A stretch of DNA of 64,000 nucleotides from Peribolospora baueri (GCA_029717555.1 JAMDHS010000005.1:62001-126000), one strand, 5' to 3'. Positions 9,801-21,545 are shown, counted from the first letter of the stretch. The notes: a model not told the origin generated them from the sequence alone. Numbers and translations are program-made.

Positions 9801-11482
9801 TGATTTTCCCCTTCCCCTTGTCCTTCCCAGGGGACGTCTTTGCGACGTCCGCCATGTCCACATCTCCGCCCTCAGCTGCACTTCTTCGAGCGGGATCAGC
9901 CAAGACGCGGTATATGCCACTGTCTCCCGCCGACGAACCGACGAAGACGTAGCTGTCCCCGAGGTAGGTGACGCCTCCGTTGCTCGCGCCGCCCGAGGGA
10001 TTGCTCGGCGTGGGGACGGGACCGAGAAGCATGAGGGAGAGGGAGCGGGCCATCCATCGCGGAGAGGTATTTCCTTGGTGGGACGAAACGGAAGCAGGAG
10101 ATGTGGACAAAGCGGACTCCAGCCCGATATGGAGGCTGAGGAGGTACAGTAGGCCATCGGCGGTGCCTACAAGGAACCACATATCCCGCTCGCTCTTTCC
10201 CGCCTCGGGCTGGTCGCCGGTAGCGGAAGGCGACTGTTGGCCGACGGAGGCAGAGGTGTCCACTGTCGCCACGCTCTCCACTTTCAACGGGCCGAACGGC
10301 AAACGAATGCGGCCACCGATCACTCCAGCAAAGGTCGTGGACGATTTTGACCCTCTTCTCCTCTTGCCTTTGCCCTTCTCCGATACGACGCTGGTCGCTT
10401 CTGCGAGGCTGCCTCTGCGCGCCTTGTGCGGGCTGCTCGAAGGAAATGTCTTGACGTCCGCGGAGTCTGGGATGTGGACGTAGACAATAGAGTATTCGGT
10501 GAAGACGAGCACGCCTCCGACGGGCGAAGGCACCGCATGAAGCGCATGAGCCGTTGCCGCGTCGTCCTCAGCCAGCAGAGCGACACCGGTCTTAGCGTCA
10601 TCCATGCTGACATCAGTGCTGGCCCTGTTGCCTTTGGTGGGGGAGGTAGACGGGACCGGGTAGTAGGGGACGACGTCTTGTGCCTTGAAGTCGATGGTCC
10701 GGAGCAAGAGAGTGGGAACGAGGGTTGGAGAGAGAGCAAGAGTCGCGATCAGAGGTTTCGTGGATGACGTTCCGGAGGGGGAGACAAATGTGAGGGCCAG
10801 TAGGGTGGGTTCAGGGAGCCTGAGAGACACCAGACATGGGAAAGAAGGAGGTCACATCAGTTATGGGTCGAAATGCGCTCGAATGCCTCCAGCAAATGCA
10901 CACTCACCGAACGCTGAAAGCTCTGCCGACGTCAATATAATCTCCATCTTCATCACTGACGGGTATGACCTTGAGCACGCCCGAGTGGGTGTGGGCGACG
11001 ACAGTCCTGGAACCGGAGCCGCCTCCCTCCTTTGTGTCAACCCACACACTATTCAGGTAATCGCTGGCCTTCCTAGCCGGTTCGCTTAGCTCCAGTGCCA
11101 CTTCTGCACGGATATCACTAGAGGGATCCAAACCGGCCGACGTGGGTGAGTGGGTGAGGGCAAGCAAGCGGGGACGGGGATGGTCGGTTAGGACGAGAAG
11201 CGTGCCTTTCTTGGCACGGTTGGCGGAGGGTAGAGCGCGCACGCCGAGGATCCTAGCGTTGAGGGGGATAGTGAGCACGGTGGTGAGAGGCTCCTCTTGT
11301 TCTGCGGTGGCCTTGACCAGTTCATCATGCGCAGGCGAAGGGCCGAGAGACACTACCTGGATGCGGTCGATGTATGCAAGGATGAGCTGAGGGGGCGAGC
11401 CTGAAGAGGGTGTCGTGGTGAAGTGGAGGGTGGCCGAGGAGAGCACCGCCGAGGGCGGGTGGGTCGTCTGGAGATAGAGCAT
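6851..11482 (-). CDS. DDB1: DNA damage-binding protein 1 (DDB1), eight exons
   Basis: Exons, 5' to 3' on the minus strand: 11482-10908, 10819-9655, 9570-9431, 9352-9011, 8979-8186, 8108-7446, 7335-7152, 7046-6851. All phases agree and give 1352 residues (human DDB1 1140). DDB1 is the triple beta-propeller adaptor of CUL4 ubiquitin ligases and takes part in nucleotide-excision repair. Matches to the family include GRLITCSGARTTGSLRVVR, SSDRPTVVF, IDEIQKLDIRTIEL, YFVLGTGFIDP and the C-terminal PPAGFVDGDFIQRFGDL. The extra length lies mainly in the first half, in insertions containing a basic KGKGKRRRGS stretch and a Lys-rich SPGKDKGKGKIKSE stretch. The gene is divergent from FMT1 across 439 bases, and its 3' end is ~95 bases from the interrupted gene. 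Confidence 0.93.
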
Positions 11483-11921
11483 CGTCGCACAGCAGCAAAC
11501 AGAGTGCGAGTGTATGGTCCGTTATCAGGACGAGTAGAAGGTGAAAGCTCGAACTCGAACTGGCCTTGCCCTGCACTCGCGGAGCGTGAGAGATAGCAAG
11601 GTGGTCGAGGCTACGAGAAACGAGACGAGTCGGTTGTCCAGGCTGATGTCTGACAAGGGGTACGATGCAGATTGGCTGTAGTGCAAGCCCATGTAAAAGA
11701 AAAAAGGCAAGCTAAAAGGGTCACTCTGTCGTCCTCGTCTGCGATAGCGATCTGCCGCTCCGTTGTCGTCGTTTTAGTCGTCGTCGTCGTCGCAGTTCGA
11801 CGTCAACGTCTCCGTAGCCCGCCAGTGATCGGCACGGCGACTGCGGTAGCCGCTCACATCAGCATCGCGGACGGACCAGGAAGAATAATATAACACCTCG
11901 TCACTCACGACTCGGCAGACG
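11483..11921. promoter_or_regulatory. Shared divergent promoter region of DDB1 and FMT1
   Basis: This 439-base non-coding spacer lies between two divergent start codons, so it must hold both promoters. An AT-rich word (AATAATATAACACC) at about 11884-11897 precedes the FMT1 start. A GTCGTC-rich segment lies at about 11760-11800. No factor site can be named. Confidence 0.5.
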
Positions 11922-13776
11922 ATGCTTCTCGTCGCACCAGGCCTTTTGAGACATGGCACCGCTCGTTTGTGCCGTACTCGACCATCCGCTGTGGTGTCGG
12001 CCACCTCTCGCACTCGCCAGTTCTCCGTTTCCAGGCGCACAAGCGCCCACGCTTCGCAGACGAACGCCCATACCAAGCTCGCAGCACCACCCTTTCGCAT
12101 CCTCATGTGCGGCACGGACTCCTTTTCGTGTACGGCTCTGAGAGCCCTAGCACAGTTCAGAGGTGGGTTTCGCTTGACGCAATCGAGGAGTCCCTCGTTT
12201 AGTTCATCATGGCCAAAGAATGGTCCGCGTTACACAGGTCGACAACGCCGCCGCTGACAGGTTCATCTCGCGGGAAACCCATCTCATCCAAGTTGATCTT
12301 AGATCTGTGGGACGTTTTGCATATTGTGACCATACCTGACGCCCGTGTTGGCCGGAAGGGCAAACAGCTAGCTGTAGGTGAGTATCAAACCGGCTAGCAG
12401 CGAGCTCGCCAGTGGTTCGAGCGCGGGATTAATTAATTCTTATGTGTGCGTTGCGTGCTCCATCTCGCCCTTCTGCAAGCGCCACTCAAGCTTCTTGCGC
12501 AGGACCTGGACCTCCCGGTGACGACGGTGCCATTGGAGGGGCTAACGAATTGGGACGTGGGTTCACTTTCTCTGTCCGCGTTGCTCCTCGATCTTCGCTA
12601 TAGCCAGCTCACTCTATCTTTTGCCGACCTTTGGCTGCTGACAGCCGCCACCGCCCTTCCAAACGCTCTCATCCACCAACCTTCTCATTACAGCCTCCTT
12701 CGGACACCTTATTCCCACACGTATCCTCGACCTCTTTCCGCCGCTGCAATCTCTCAACTTGCATCCTTCCCTCCTTCCCCGTTACCGTGGGGCCGCACCC
12801 ATTCAGTGGACCCTTCTGGACGGCGTGAGGGAGACGGGCGTAAGCGTGCAGGAGCTCAGTCGGGGCAAGTTTGATCAGGGAAGGGTATTGGCTCAGGAAA
12901 GGGTGGTGAGTGTCATTAGAGGTCGGTTCGAGCCGGTTCTAACAGTTCGGTATGCTGTTGGGCGTGCGCGATGATCCTTTGAACTGACATGTACACGGCG
13001 CACGCACACAGATCGTTCCGTCCGATTCCACGTATGGCAACCTCGAATCCTACCTAGCAAACACAGGTTCTCAGCTGCTCGTCAAGGTCTTGCGCGACCT
13101 CTCCACGTACCAGGTGGGTCGTCCTCAAGTATCGAGCCGCCATATCTAGAATTCTTCTCAGACGGCGTCTTCGGCACCTCCTTCCTACACATTCCGCGCA
13201 CTATAGGTTAGCGCGAAACAGCAAGACTCCACAAAGGCTACTCGAGCGCCGAAGATCAGCCGCCAAACGTCCACAATCGACTGGACCTCCTGGGACGCTG
13301 CGAGGTGCGAACGCACGGATCGGGCTATCGGACATCAGGTGCGTGTTCATATATTTGCCCGTCTTCTGTTGTCCTACATGAGGTCACCATTCATGACACG
13401 TCAATGGTTCTTCTACCTCGTAATCTAGTTCCCTCTTACCACCGCTATCTTCAACAAATCAGTCATGTTCCTCTCCGTGTCCACGCCCTCCGCCGCTTCT
13501 TCTCCGCCTTCAGCCACGCTGCTGGAACACCTCCGCGCTGCGCCACCTGGAACGGCAGGGTACGAAAAAGCGTCCGCTCGACTCTTCGTCCGGACTATCT
13601 CCCCGCCGCCTTCACAATGCGGGTCAGAGAGGTGGAAAGACGAGCTCTTGGTCGTAGAAAGATTGCAGATGGAGAGAGGGAAGGAGGTAGCCGCAAAGGA
13701 CTGGTGGAACGGCTATAAAGACCGGGCGGACGAGAAGGGGTTGGTCAGGTTTGGCGTTGGTGGTGGGAACGGATGA
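11922..13776 (+). CDS. FMT1: Mitochondrial methionyl-tRNA formyltransferase, seven exons
   Basis: Exons 11922-12162, 12303-12377, 12480-12556, 12645-12905, 13012-13113, 13207-13338 and 13429-13776 join in frame to 411 residues. The enzyme formylates Met-tRNA for mitochondrial initiation using 10-formyl-tetrahydrofolate. The first ~50 residues are Arg/Ser/Ala-rich with no acidic residue, as expected of a mitochondrial presequence. ILMCGTDSFSCTALRAL is the N-terminal formyltransferase motif. NLHPSLLPRYRGAAPIQW holds the catalytic Asn168 and His170, and FDQG gives the Asp at about 207. The C-terminal domain (QTSTIDWTSWDA, then ERLQMERGK) matches the tRNA-binding part. The acceptors at 12479 and 12302 are less typical (CAAG, TTAG) but are required by frame. 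Confidence 0.92.
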
Positions 13777-14760
13777 TCGCGGACGTGGGCGGCGTCCTGA
13801 TTTGTCCTCCGTACTCCGCACGTCGCACATATCCTCTCGGTTTTTCGCTACACGAGCAAATTGCGTTCGCCGTCCGATGGGCGCTCGACCTCCACCTATA
13901 CTGAGCGAGGCTATGTGAGGCGTCATATCGACGCCAGTGAAAGGACGCCGACTGCTCTCCATCCTGAACATATAGCGGAGACGCGGAGGGGACCTCTCGT
14001 CGCGACCTTCCCCTTCGCTTTCCTCCGCCGCCGCTTTGATTCTACCGTCTTCTTCGTCCACCTTCGCCGTCTAGGCAACGTCAAAAGAGACGCTGAATCG
14101 CGTCGATCGACGGCGACCAGGAAGTAGGCAGCGAAGACAATAGCCCTGAGGCAAGCGCGATCGACCAGGACGCCAGCGAGAGAAAGACAGACGAAACTTG
14201 CAAATCGCCCACTGGCCTTCCACGCCGGTCTCGCCTCTTTCTGCCCTTCCTTCTTTTCTATGTTCTCTAGAACGTCACTTGGGACGTCAGCCAAGAGGTT
14301 GACGCGCGATAGCCTGATTCGCCGTCCCGCCCTCCTCAGAGCTGGAAGGGTATTGAGACTTTTTATCTGACTTGCCAACCCCTGGCTGTATCACCGATGG
14401 TGCTGGAGAAGAAAAGGCGGGCTACTTCGGACTCGGTCTTGTTACATGCGGGGCGGGCGCCGCTGTCATGGGACTGCCGCAGTAGGGTTGTCCAATGTAC
14501 ATATGCAGCCTCTCCCCCCTGCTCGGATGAAGGATAAGAGACAACCACCACCATCATCTTTTACATTGCTGAACGCTTCGGGGGAACATCTCCATCACCA
14601 GAACCCGGGTCATGCCCGTACCATCATATTTCTTGGCGCTTCGCGCGCTCTTCCCGTCACCTAACCCGGGCCGCACCCATCGGTGACCGCTACCATCCAA
14701 CGTCGAGGGGGCGGAACAGCGCGAACGTAGGTGCTCCCGCCGCACTCCGATCTCGACGTT
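13777..14760. other. Region with no recognised gene, left of the poly-G junction
   Basis: About 980 bases. Open frames on both strands (for example minus 14378-13923) are Arg/Ser-rich and lack family motifs. The cohesin gene arriving from the right would be expected to continue leftward through here, but no cohesin SA sequence is found. Confidence 0.45.
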
Positions 14761-15215
14761 GGGAGGATAGTATCATGACGCTCTCGCTTCGTATTCGAAG
14801 TCCACGTCCTTCCCCATTTCGTCCCCTTGATCTGCGTCGGGCTCGATCTTATTACCGCCTACCAGATCGACACCGTCGATCCGCCCTTCTACAGGTCGAG
14901 TTCCCCATCCGTTTTGCTTTTTTTGATCACCGACGTCCGCTTTTCCGAACGTTGCGTCGTTCGTCGAGGCGGATTGGCACGGCGACGTCGACTATCTCTT
15001 CAAGCCCTCCGTGCAATCCAGCGTGGCCGTGGACACTTTCGGAACCGCCGCCCGTGCCGTCGTCGAAGCCTCGACGTCGCCTGTCCTATACTCCAACCTC
15101 GGCCACCGCACCTTCGTCATTTTCAAGGGGGTCCTCGGGGAAGCCATCGCCTGCGGCCTCGGTCATTGGACCGCCGACTCGGCTACCTCCTTCCATCTGT
15201 CCTCTTTCCCCCCCC
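14761..15215 (+). CDS. Fragment of an unidentified gene ending at the poly-C/poly-G tract
   Basis: Two plus-strand stretches read like real protein: about 14797-14895 (PLICVGLDLITAYQIDTVDP) and, in a different frame, about 14957-15207 (ADWHGDVDYLFKPSVQSS, then TAARAVVEASTSPVLYSN). They could be exons of one gene joined by an intron within about 14895-14960, but I could not place a splice pair that keeps frame. I do not recognise the family. The second stretch runs straight into the C/G homopolymer, so its 3' end is lost. The codon pattern (C in third positions) is like the confident genes nearby. Confidence 0.35.
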
Positions 15216-15231
15216 CCCCCCCCCAAGGGAG

Positions 15232-15270
<39 letters not shown>
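15209..15270. repeat. Poly-C / poly-G homopolymer tract
   Basis: About 20 C residues, then a short AAGGGAGC interruption, then about 38 consecutive G residues to about 15269. Nothing comparable occurs elsewhere in the window. It separates two truncated, unrelated coding sequences, so it may be a sequencing or assembly artefact or a rearrangement breakpoint. Confidence 0.9.
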
Positions 15271-15327
15271 TCCAGAGGTTCAGCGCCCACCCCGAGAGCC
15301 TCGAAGCGCGCCTTCCGAAGGACTCAC

Positions 15328-17095
15328 GGCGTCAGATAGGACCCATCCCAGATAACGGAAGTATGCGCCCTCGAGGAAATGGTCCGGGAACTTCTTCATC
15401 CAGGCGCCGAGCTCCTTGACACACTCGGCTCGGATGCCCGCGTCGGCGTCGCGGAAGCGGTGAATGAAGACGCTAAGGCAAACAAACCGATCTCTCAGCG
15501 ACGGTTACGCAAGGCCACGGAAAAGAAAAGGCTGATGCTGGCGACCCCGTTGTGACTCACCTGTTCACGAATTCTTCCAGGTACGTGTCAAGTTTGGTTT
15601 TGATGCCATGTATGCGTTCCACGTTGGCCTCGAGGCCCTGTAGCCTCGTCTTGTCGGTGCGGCTCTTCTTCTTCTCCGCATCGCGCTGGCGATGCGCGTT
15701 GGCGAGCTCCTTCTGCGTCTGTGCGCTGACCGTGCACAAGCCGGAGATGATCCAGAGCGCGAGGACGGTGGCGGTATGGCGGAAGGAGCGAAGGGTGGAC
15801 GAAGACATGGCGGGAATCCAGGCCTGGAGCGTCTCACAGAACGTGCCGTCGAATAGGACCTCGGCCTCGGCGGTGCTCTCCACGAGCCGTTCTACAAAGT
15901 CGGCCAGGAACTTGCGGAACTTTTTATATGACTTGGTTTTGGATACCAGAGGATAACTTTGAACCGCCTCCTGTGAAACGAAAAAAAGAGCGACCCGCAC
16001 TGTCGCGTGAGTGATGACGAAACGGCGCACAGAACTTGAGACGGGGGACTGACTCGCCTTCTTGAAGGCGTCCTGTAGGTCATCGAGTTTGTCTACGACG
16101 CCGTCCAAGTCTTGTGCTTCATCTCGAGTCAGCGTGCCGTTGCAGCCGCAAGCCTAGACGTTCGAGTTGGAGTGAGAGCGTGACGATCGCCGAAGGCAGT
16201 GAGCCTTCGGGATCGACAGGGACAGAGGAATATGCAGCTCCGTCGACGGGACCGAGACGCTCACCCGGAGGACACAGGTCACAAGCTCAGCCAGAGCGGC
16301 GCCTTCGTCGGTCTGATAAGAAGCGACCCAGTCCTCGACGGTGGTCTGCAGCGCATGCTTCTCGTCTCTGATCGCGTCTGCGTTCAAACGAGCCAGGTCG
16401 CATGAACGAAATCGAGCGGCGAAGTGAGCCGACCGGGCAGACCAGAGAGCATGTTCAACCCGAGCCGAACGACATCGAGACTCACTGAATAGGTTGTTAT
16501 CCTCAGCGATAGCCAGCTCCTCCCGGCTCCCACCCACGCTCGCGCCGGCCGCGCCGGCATTCCTGAAGACCTTTCCACCCCCTCCTCCGCGCTTGGTACG
16601 CGCAGACGACGCACCTGGTGCCGCCGACCTGGGCGCTTTCGCCCTCGCCGTAGGCTTGCTTGAGCCTTGCGTTCGTCTCGCCGCCGCCGCCTTTGGCGCT
16701 GCTCTCTTCCGCACCGCAGGTGTCCTCTTTTTTGGAGCGGGCTTGCGGCCAAAGTCTTCATCGGCGGAGTCGTCCGCTTCCGAAGGCGAAGAGACGTCGT
16801 CGCTGTGAACCTGCTCATCCCCCTCCCCCTCCTCCTCCTCCTCTTCTTCTTCGGAAGAAGCGTCCACGTCCGTCTCCGGCGCCGCTGAGAGGGTCGAATC
16901 CGACACTCCCCCGCCGCCGCCGCCGCCGCCGCCGTCGCCGTCGTCGTCGTCGTCGTCGTCGTTGCCAGCACCTCGTCTCCGAGCCCTAGCCGAGCCCGGC
17001 GGGCCAGCCCCCGAAGCCACCTCTTCGGCTCCGCCCGAATTCGTCCCCTTCCGCCGCGCTCGCGTCCGAGAAGGTCTTGCCCGCGCTGCCACCAT
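15328..17095 (-). CDS. Cohesin subunit SA (Scc3/STAG), 3' truncated
   Basis: Minus-strand exons: 17095-16486, 16377-16265, 16153-16058, 15970-15561, 15472-15328, giving the first 458 residues. SA/Scc3 binds Scc1 and DNA and is needed for cohesin loading. The first ~200 residues are disordered: basic start, Gly and Asp runs, a Glu tract and Lys/Ala/Pro-rich stretches. Then come family motifs: QTTVEDWVASYQTD, ACGCN, LDGVVDKLDDLQDAFKK, YPLVSKTKSYKKFRKFL, SSSTLRSFRHTATVLAL, and the strongly conserved VFIHRFRDADAGIRAECV with FRYLGWVLSDA. The family is normally over 1000 residues. After a regular donor (GTGAGT) at 15327 no further SA exon exists, because the poly-G tract begins about 55 bases on. 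The third intron starts with GC. Confidence 0.9.
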
Positions 17096-18502
17096 GTTTT
17101 CGTATGCCGTATGCGTATGCGTCGGTCGCCTTTTCGTAACAGGTGCGTCGGAACTCTAAAAGCCCGCGCCGACTCCGCTTTGACTGCAGAGAGGAAAAAT
17201 AAAGGGAAAGCGGAAAAGCTGGACTAGGTCGTCGTCAATGGTCCCAAAGAACCGAACCGATCGCGGATCAAGTTGGCGTGGAGGGGCCCTGCTGGAGGAA
17301 GAGGACGAATGGGGCGTCGAAGGTGGACGTTTTCTGCGTCGCGGCCGGTCATCCGGTCTGAGCGTAGTCGCGTTCATTGCGGGACGCGGTCGCGCCGCGC
17401 CGTGTCGTCCGTGTCCACGTGGCTTCCGCAGCCGAAGGACAGCCTCGCTAAGATCGAGTAAGACTCGGACCGAGTCGATCTATGCGCACACGCAGATGGG
17501 ACGGACGTCCAGAGATGCAGAGCGGGCTAAGCATCATCTCAATGCGAACATGGAGCGACACGAATGAACGGTGACTCGAGAGTTGCAGCTATCCCACAGG
17601 AAAGATATTAGCGATGAGCGATGAACGGCAACACCGCAGCCATGCCACCGCGGCCGAAGGACCGTCCCTACGTAGATAGATGCTGGAACAAAACGCGACC
17701 GCCTCGGGTCGAACTACGAATGCTCAGCTGGAGAGCGACGAAGCGAGCGCGAGAGGGGTGCGGCGGAACGAAGCACGGACGACAAACGACGAACGCCGGA
17801 CGGACGGAAGGAATGTGGGGTGTAAGGGATGTGGAGCGTGAACATGGTGTACCTTGTTTAACGAGAAATCGACGAGACGAGGCGGGCGACGACGAATCGA
17901 GAGAGGATCGGATGAAAGGTCGGAAGGAGAGAGCGTGGAGATACTGAAATCTACAGAGGCAGAACAGAATGACGAAAGAGAGAGCGGTCGGCCAGCGCGG
18001 ACAAGAAGGAAATAGGCGAATCGGCAGAGGAAGGGAGCGGAAGGGGTAAAAAAAGTGGGAGGGACGGACAGATGCGCAAAGCAATGGCGTCGTGCTGCCA
18101 GCCGCCAGATCGGTGGGCATAGAATCGACCCGCGACGCCATCGTCGCCCTACCGTCGCCACCGCCATGCTAGTCTAGCCAGGCGACGCCAAACAGGAAGC
18201 CCACGGTGGGAAGATAGTAGGGAGGCACGGCCCCGCGCGCCAGTCACACCAAGCAATGACGAGGAAAAGAAAAGAGAGAGAAAATGATAAGACGACGAAA
18301 TATCGTCGGGGTAAGAGGAAAGAGGGGAAAGAGGGGCTTATAGGCCAAGGAAAAGTGGGGGTCGGGGGGGTATATCTATGCGGAGCAAGAAGGATCAAGC
18401 TAGCTGTGAATGGATGCGATGGATGCGATGGGTGAATGTCCGAAGAAGACGTGTTCTCCTCTTCTTCTCACGGCCGATCGATCGAAGGAGGAACAAGTAC
18501 CG
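17096..18502. other. Long intergenic region between cohesin SA and casein kinase 1
   Basis: About 1.4 kb between the cohesin SA start codon and the stop of the upstream kinase gene, both on the minus strand. Long minus-strand frames at about 17668-18167 are Ser/Phe/Pro-rich, a product of composition, with no domain. It probably contains the kinase 3' UTR and the SA promoter. The plus strand is purine-rich at about 18265-18345. Confidence 0.55.
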
Positions 18503-20692
18503 TCACGAGCATCGGCAAGCGAGCACGTCGGCGATCTTCCTGCCGAACGTCTTGCGCTCGCCGTGCACACCGTCCATGTACTCCCCGTTGGCCATGCCGC
18601 CCACGGGACCCCGGCCGTCGATGCCACGTCCGCCTTCGACGGCACCCGTGTCGCCGATGACCACGCCCGGCGGTGTCATGTGCCCATTCCGTCCGTTGGC
18701 GCCGAACGAATCCTGGGCGTCGCGCAGCGCCGCGGCAGTAGGCTGGCTGAGGTAGGCCGGGTCGGTGGCGTACGGATCGTTCGCCGCCCGGAGGGCCTGG
18801 TCGGAGGGTGGGTGCATGTTGCTCGACGCGGCGGCATAAGGATGTTGGCCCTGCAGCTGTTGCTGTTGCGCCGATATGCGCTTGCTGCCACCCACAGGCG
18901 TTCCGGCGCGACCGTCGCCAGGAACGAGCTGGGCGGGCACGCCAGACTTGCGGCCCTGCTTCGAGCCTGCTCGGGCCAGAGCGGGAGACGCCGGCACCAT
19001 CTGGCCGTTGGGGTTGACCGCCTGGACGGCGGAGGCGCGCGGGTCGCGGTGGTGGCGGTCGCGTTCGCGATCACGCTCTCGGTGCTGGACATCAGATGGA
19101 CGAAAGGGGTCAGGATGTCTGCCCACCTCGGAGGGCGAAGGAGGAGAGAGATTGAGACAAAACATCGCTCACCGTGCCCGCTTCCCAGCCCTTTCCGCCG
19201 TTAAGCATCATCCAATCGTAGATGCCGTCCTCGACTTCGCCAGAGTTCTTTAGTACCTTGGTGAACAGCTCGCGCAGGAAATCGTAGTCCGGCGTCTCCT
19301 CGAAACCGAGCTTGCGCACATAGTTGAGATAGATACCGAACTCTTCTGCTCAGAGAGTGCATCGGCGAATAGCGTCGAATGAACGCACGACAGTTATGAA
19401 CACGGTCTTCAATGTCTTGGTGAGCGGGGATGAAAGACGTACCTGGGAAACCCTCGCAAAGCTCCTTGATGGGCGTCGACTGCTTCTTCTCTCCAATTTT
19501 CTCGTACTTCTGCTTGTTCGTTGCCGCCTTGAGACCCTGCCAGGGCAGACCGCCTCGGAGGAAGTACATGAACACGTGACCCAGCGCCTCGAGGTCATCG
19601 CGACGGGATTGCTCTGTGGGACCGAGAAGAGGGACGAGAGCCGCCAGTCAACACGGGGGGCCAAGCATAGGTAGAGTGTCCGGGCTAGCCGACGGACTCA
19701 CCGCGTCCGAGGTGCGTGTTGATGCTCATGTACCGTGCGGTGCCGGAAAGACTCTTTCGTTCCCGATACGGGATGTGCTGCTTCGTCTTAGGGTCCCGGT
19801 ACTGCTTGGCCATACCGAAGTCGACGACGTGGACGACGTTGGCAGCCTTGGTGTGCGGGCGGCCGATGAGGAAGTTGTCAGGTTTGATGTCGCGATAGAT
19901 GAGGTTCTTCTCATGGATGGTCTGCACCCGCGTGATCTGCCAGAGACGAACGGCCGCAAGAAAACGAGGTGGGGTGAGAAGCGGAGACGGTGTGGAGGAA
20001 GAAAAGATGGAAGGATGCAGTGGCAGTGGCAGTGGCACTGCGTCTCACCATCTGCTTGGCGGTCATGACGACGGTCTTAATGCTGAACTTCCTTCCACAC
20101 ATGTCGAACAGGTCTTCCAAGCTGGGGCCCAGAAGATCGATGACGAGGATGTTGTGGAGGCCCTCCTGACCGAAGTAGTACACTTGCGGTACTCCGGCTG
20201 GACGGAGGAGCGCACGGCGGTGAGGGGGGTTCAAATCAGCGGGGGGAGACGTGCGTGCGTCTGAGCGGCGAGAGGAGAGAAGTACTGACGGGAGCCAGCG
20301 AGGATCTTGTACGTTCGGTACTCATCGCGGAGCTGGGGGGCGTCGCTCTTGCGCGGCTCCTGCATGTGGCGTGCGAGCTGGAGTGAGGAACGGGACGCTA
20401 GGCCATATTCTACCGGCCCCTTGGACGACGACTCACAAATTTGATGGCTACCGTCTGGCTGTTGAGAAGGTTGGTGCCTGTTCCGGTCCATGACACGCGT
20501 ACAGGGAGACACGGGGATCAGTCAAGACGCCGTGCAACGAGAACAAGGCCATGCGCCACACGTCATGTATGGTGACGACTGACCTTCGAAGATAACGCCG
20601 AAGGAGCCTTCGCCGATCTTCTTGCCGACGCGATAATGAACGCCGACGACATTGGAGCCGGAGGTGCTGTGGACCGAGTGCGAAGACGCCAT
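18503..20692 (-). CDS. Casein kinase 1, YCK/Cki1 type, eight exons
   Basis: Exons 20692-20584, 20477-20437, 20359-20290, 20197-20049, 19936-19702, 19613-19443, 19345-19173, 19084-18503 give 509 residues in frame. The kinase domain spans about residues 20-310: glycine loop [14 protein letters not shown] with Lys49, [12 protein letters not shown] with Asp139, [11 protein letters not shown] with Asp162, and [13 protein letters not shown], all typical of CK1. The tail is rich in Gln, Pro and Gly and ends in ADVLACRCS, with two cysteines near the end. In yeast Yck1/Yck2 the terminal cysteines are palmitoylated and hold the kinase at the plasma membrane, so a membrane-anchored role in glucose sensing and morphogenesis is likely. 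The exact C-terminus could change if a further intron exists near 18,550. Confidence 0.93.
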
Positions 20693-21545
20693 TTTTAAGG
20701 GGCTCTTGCGTGTGCCCGAAGGTGGCTGAGAAGGGTGAATACGGCGATGGAGCGGTGCGGGAACGCAAATGAAGAGGTCGTCTCGCTGGCGGGAGGTGGG
20801 AAAGACCGAGCCAGACGCCTGCGGGAGAGTGGATGAGGAGGAGGATGGGGACAGGGAGGCAAGGGCGGAAGATGGGGTGAAAGAAGGCGAAAGACGGGGA
20901 GGATGGGGAAGGGGCGGAGGAGGGGAATGGGGATGAGGACGAGGATGGGAATGGAGATGAGGACGAGGACGAGGATGGGAGGATGGAAGTAAGGCTGGAG
21001 AGGAGGATGGGATGGACTGGCTGGACGAGTAATAAGAAGCGGGGAGGACGTCGGTCGGGTGGAAGGATAGGGTGGTGGGCGGAACGAGGGACCGTCGGCG
21101 GGCTGGTTGGACGGGACGAGACGAGACGAAACGACGGCCGTTGCGGCGACCGACGCTGCACAGAGGGCCAGGCAGCGACGAGCAGGCGAAGGCGTCGCCG
21201 CAGCAGCATAGAGCAGAGCGCCGCAGCAACGTCAACTCCGTCCCCAGCCGGGCAAGAGCAAGAGAAAAGCAAAAAAAAACAAAACAAAAAACAGGCGACA
21301 CGTTAAAAGCGTGCGTAAATTGAAATCCAATTCAATACACAAAGACTTCGCAAGCCGTGCCGCGGTCGTCTTGTGTCACGTGATGCCTCGCACGACCGAC
21401 AGTCCCTTTGTTCGCACCCCCCACGGCGAGAAGGACGAGCGAAGACAAGGCGAGCGAAGTGAAGTGAAGCGACGCGACGCAAAGCAAAGCGAAGACAAGC
21501 CAAGTCGATCTCCTCGTTGCCACCGTCTCCATCCACATCCCCGAC
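20693..21545. promoter_or_regulatory. Divergent promoter region of casein kinase 1 and RanGAP
   Basis: 853 bases between two divergent start codons. The part next to the kinase is a long run of GGA-type repeats on the plus strand (about 20815-21015), so the kinase leader is pyrimidine-rich C/T. Toward RanGAP there are A-rich words (about 21270-21292) and GCGAAG/AGCGAAGTGAAG repeats at about 21437-21500. No coding exon is supported. Confidence 0.55.

Noticed and set aside
12392-12430. tRNA-like GGTTCGAGCGCG element in an FMT1 intron
   Set aside because: Only the T-loop-like word is present; no acceptor stem or anticodon arm of the right length can be formed.
13624-14378. Minus-strand frames after FMT1
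   Set aside because: They partly overlap the confirmed FMT1 terminal exon on the other strand and show no family motif.
17668-18167. Two overlapping minus-strand frames of about 150 residues between cohesin SA and casein kinase 1
   Set aside because: Composition is Ser/Phe/Pro/Arg-rich with no domain, they overlap in two frames, and no splice structure supports them; judged UTR or promoter.
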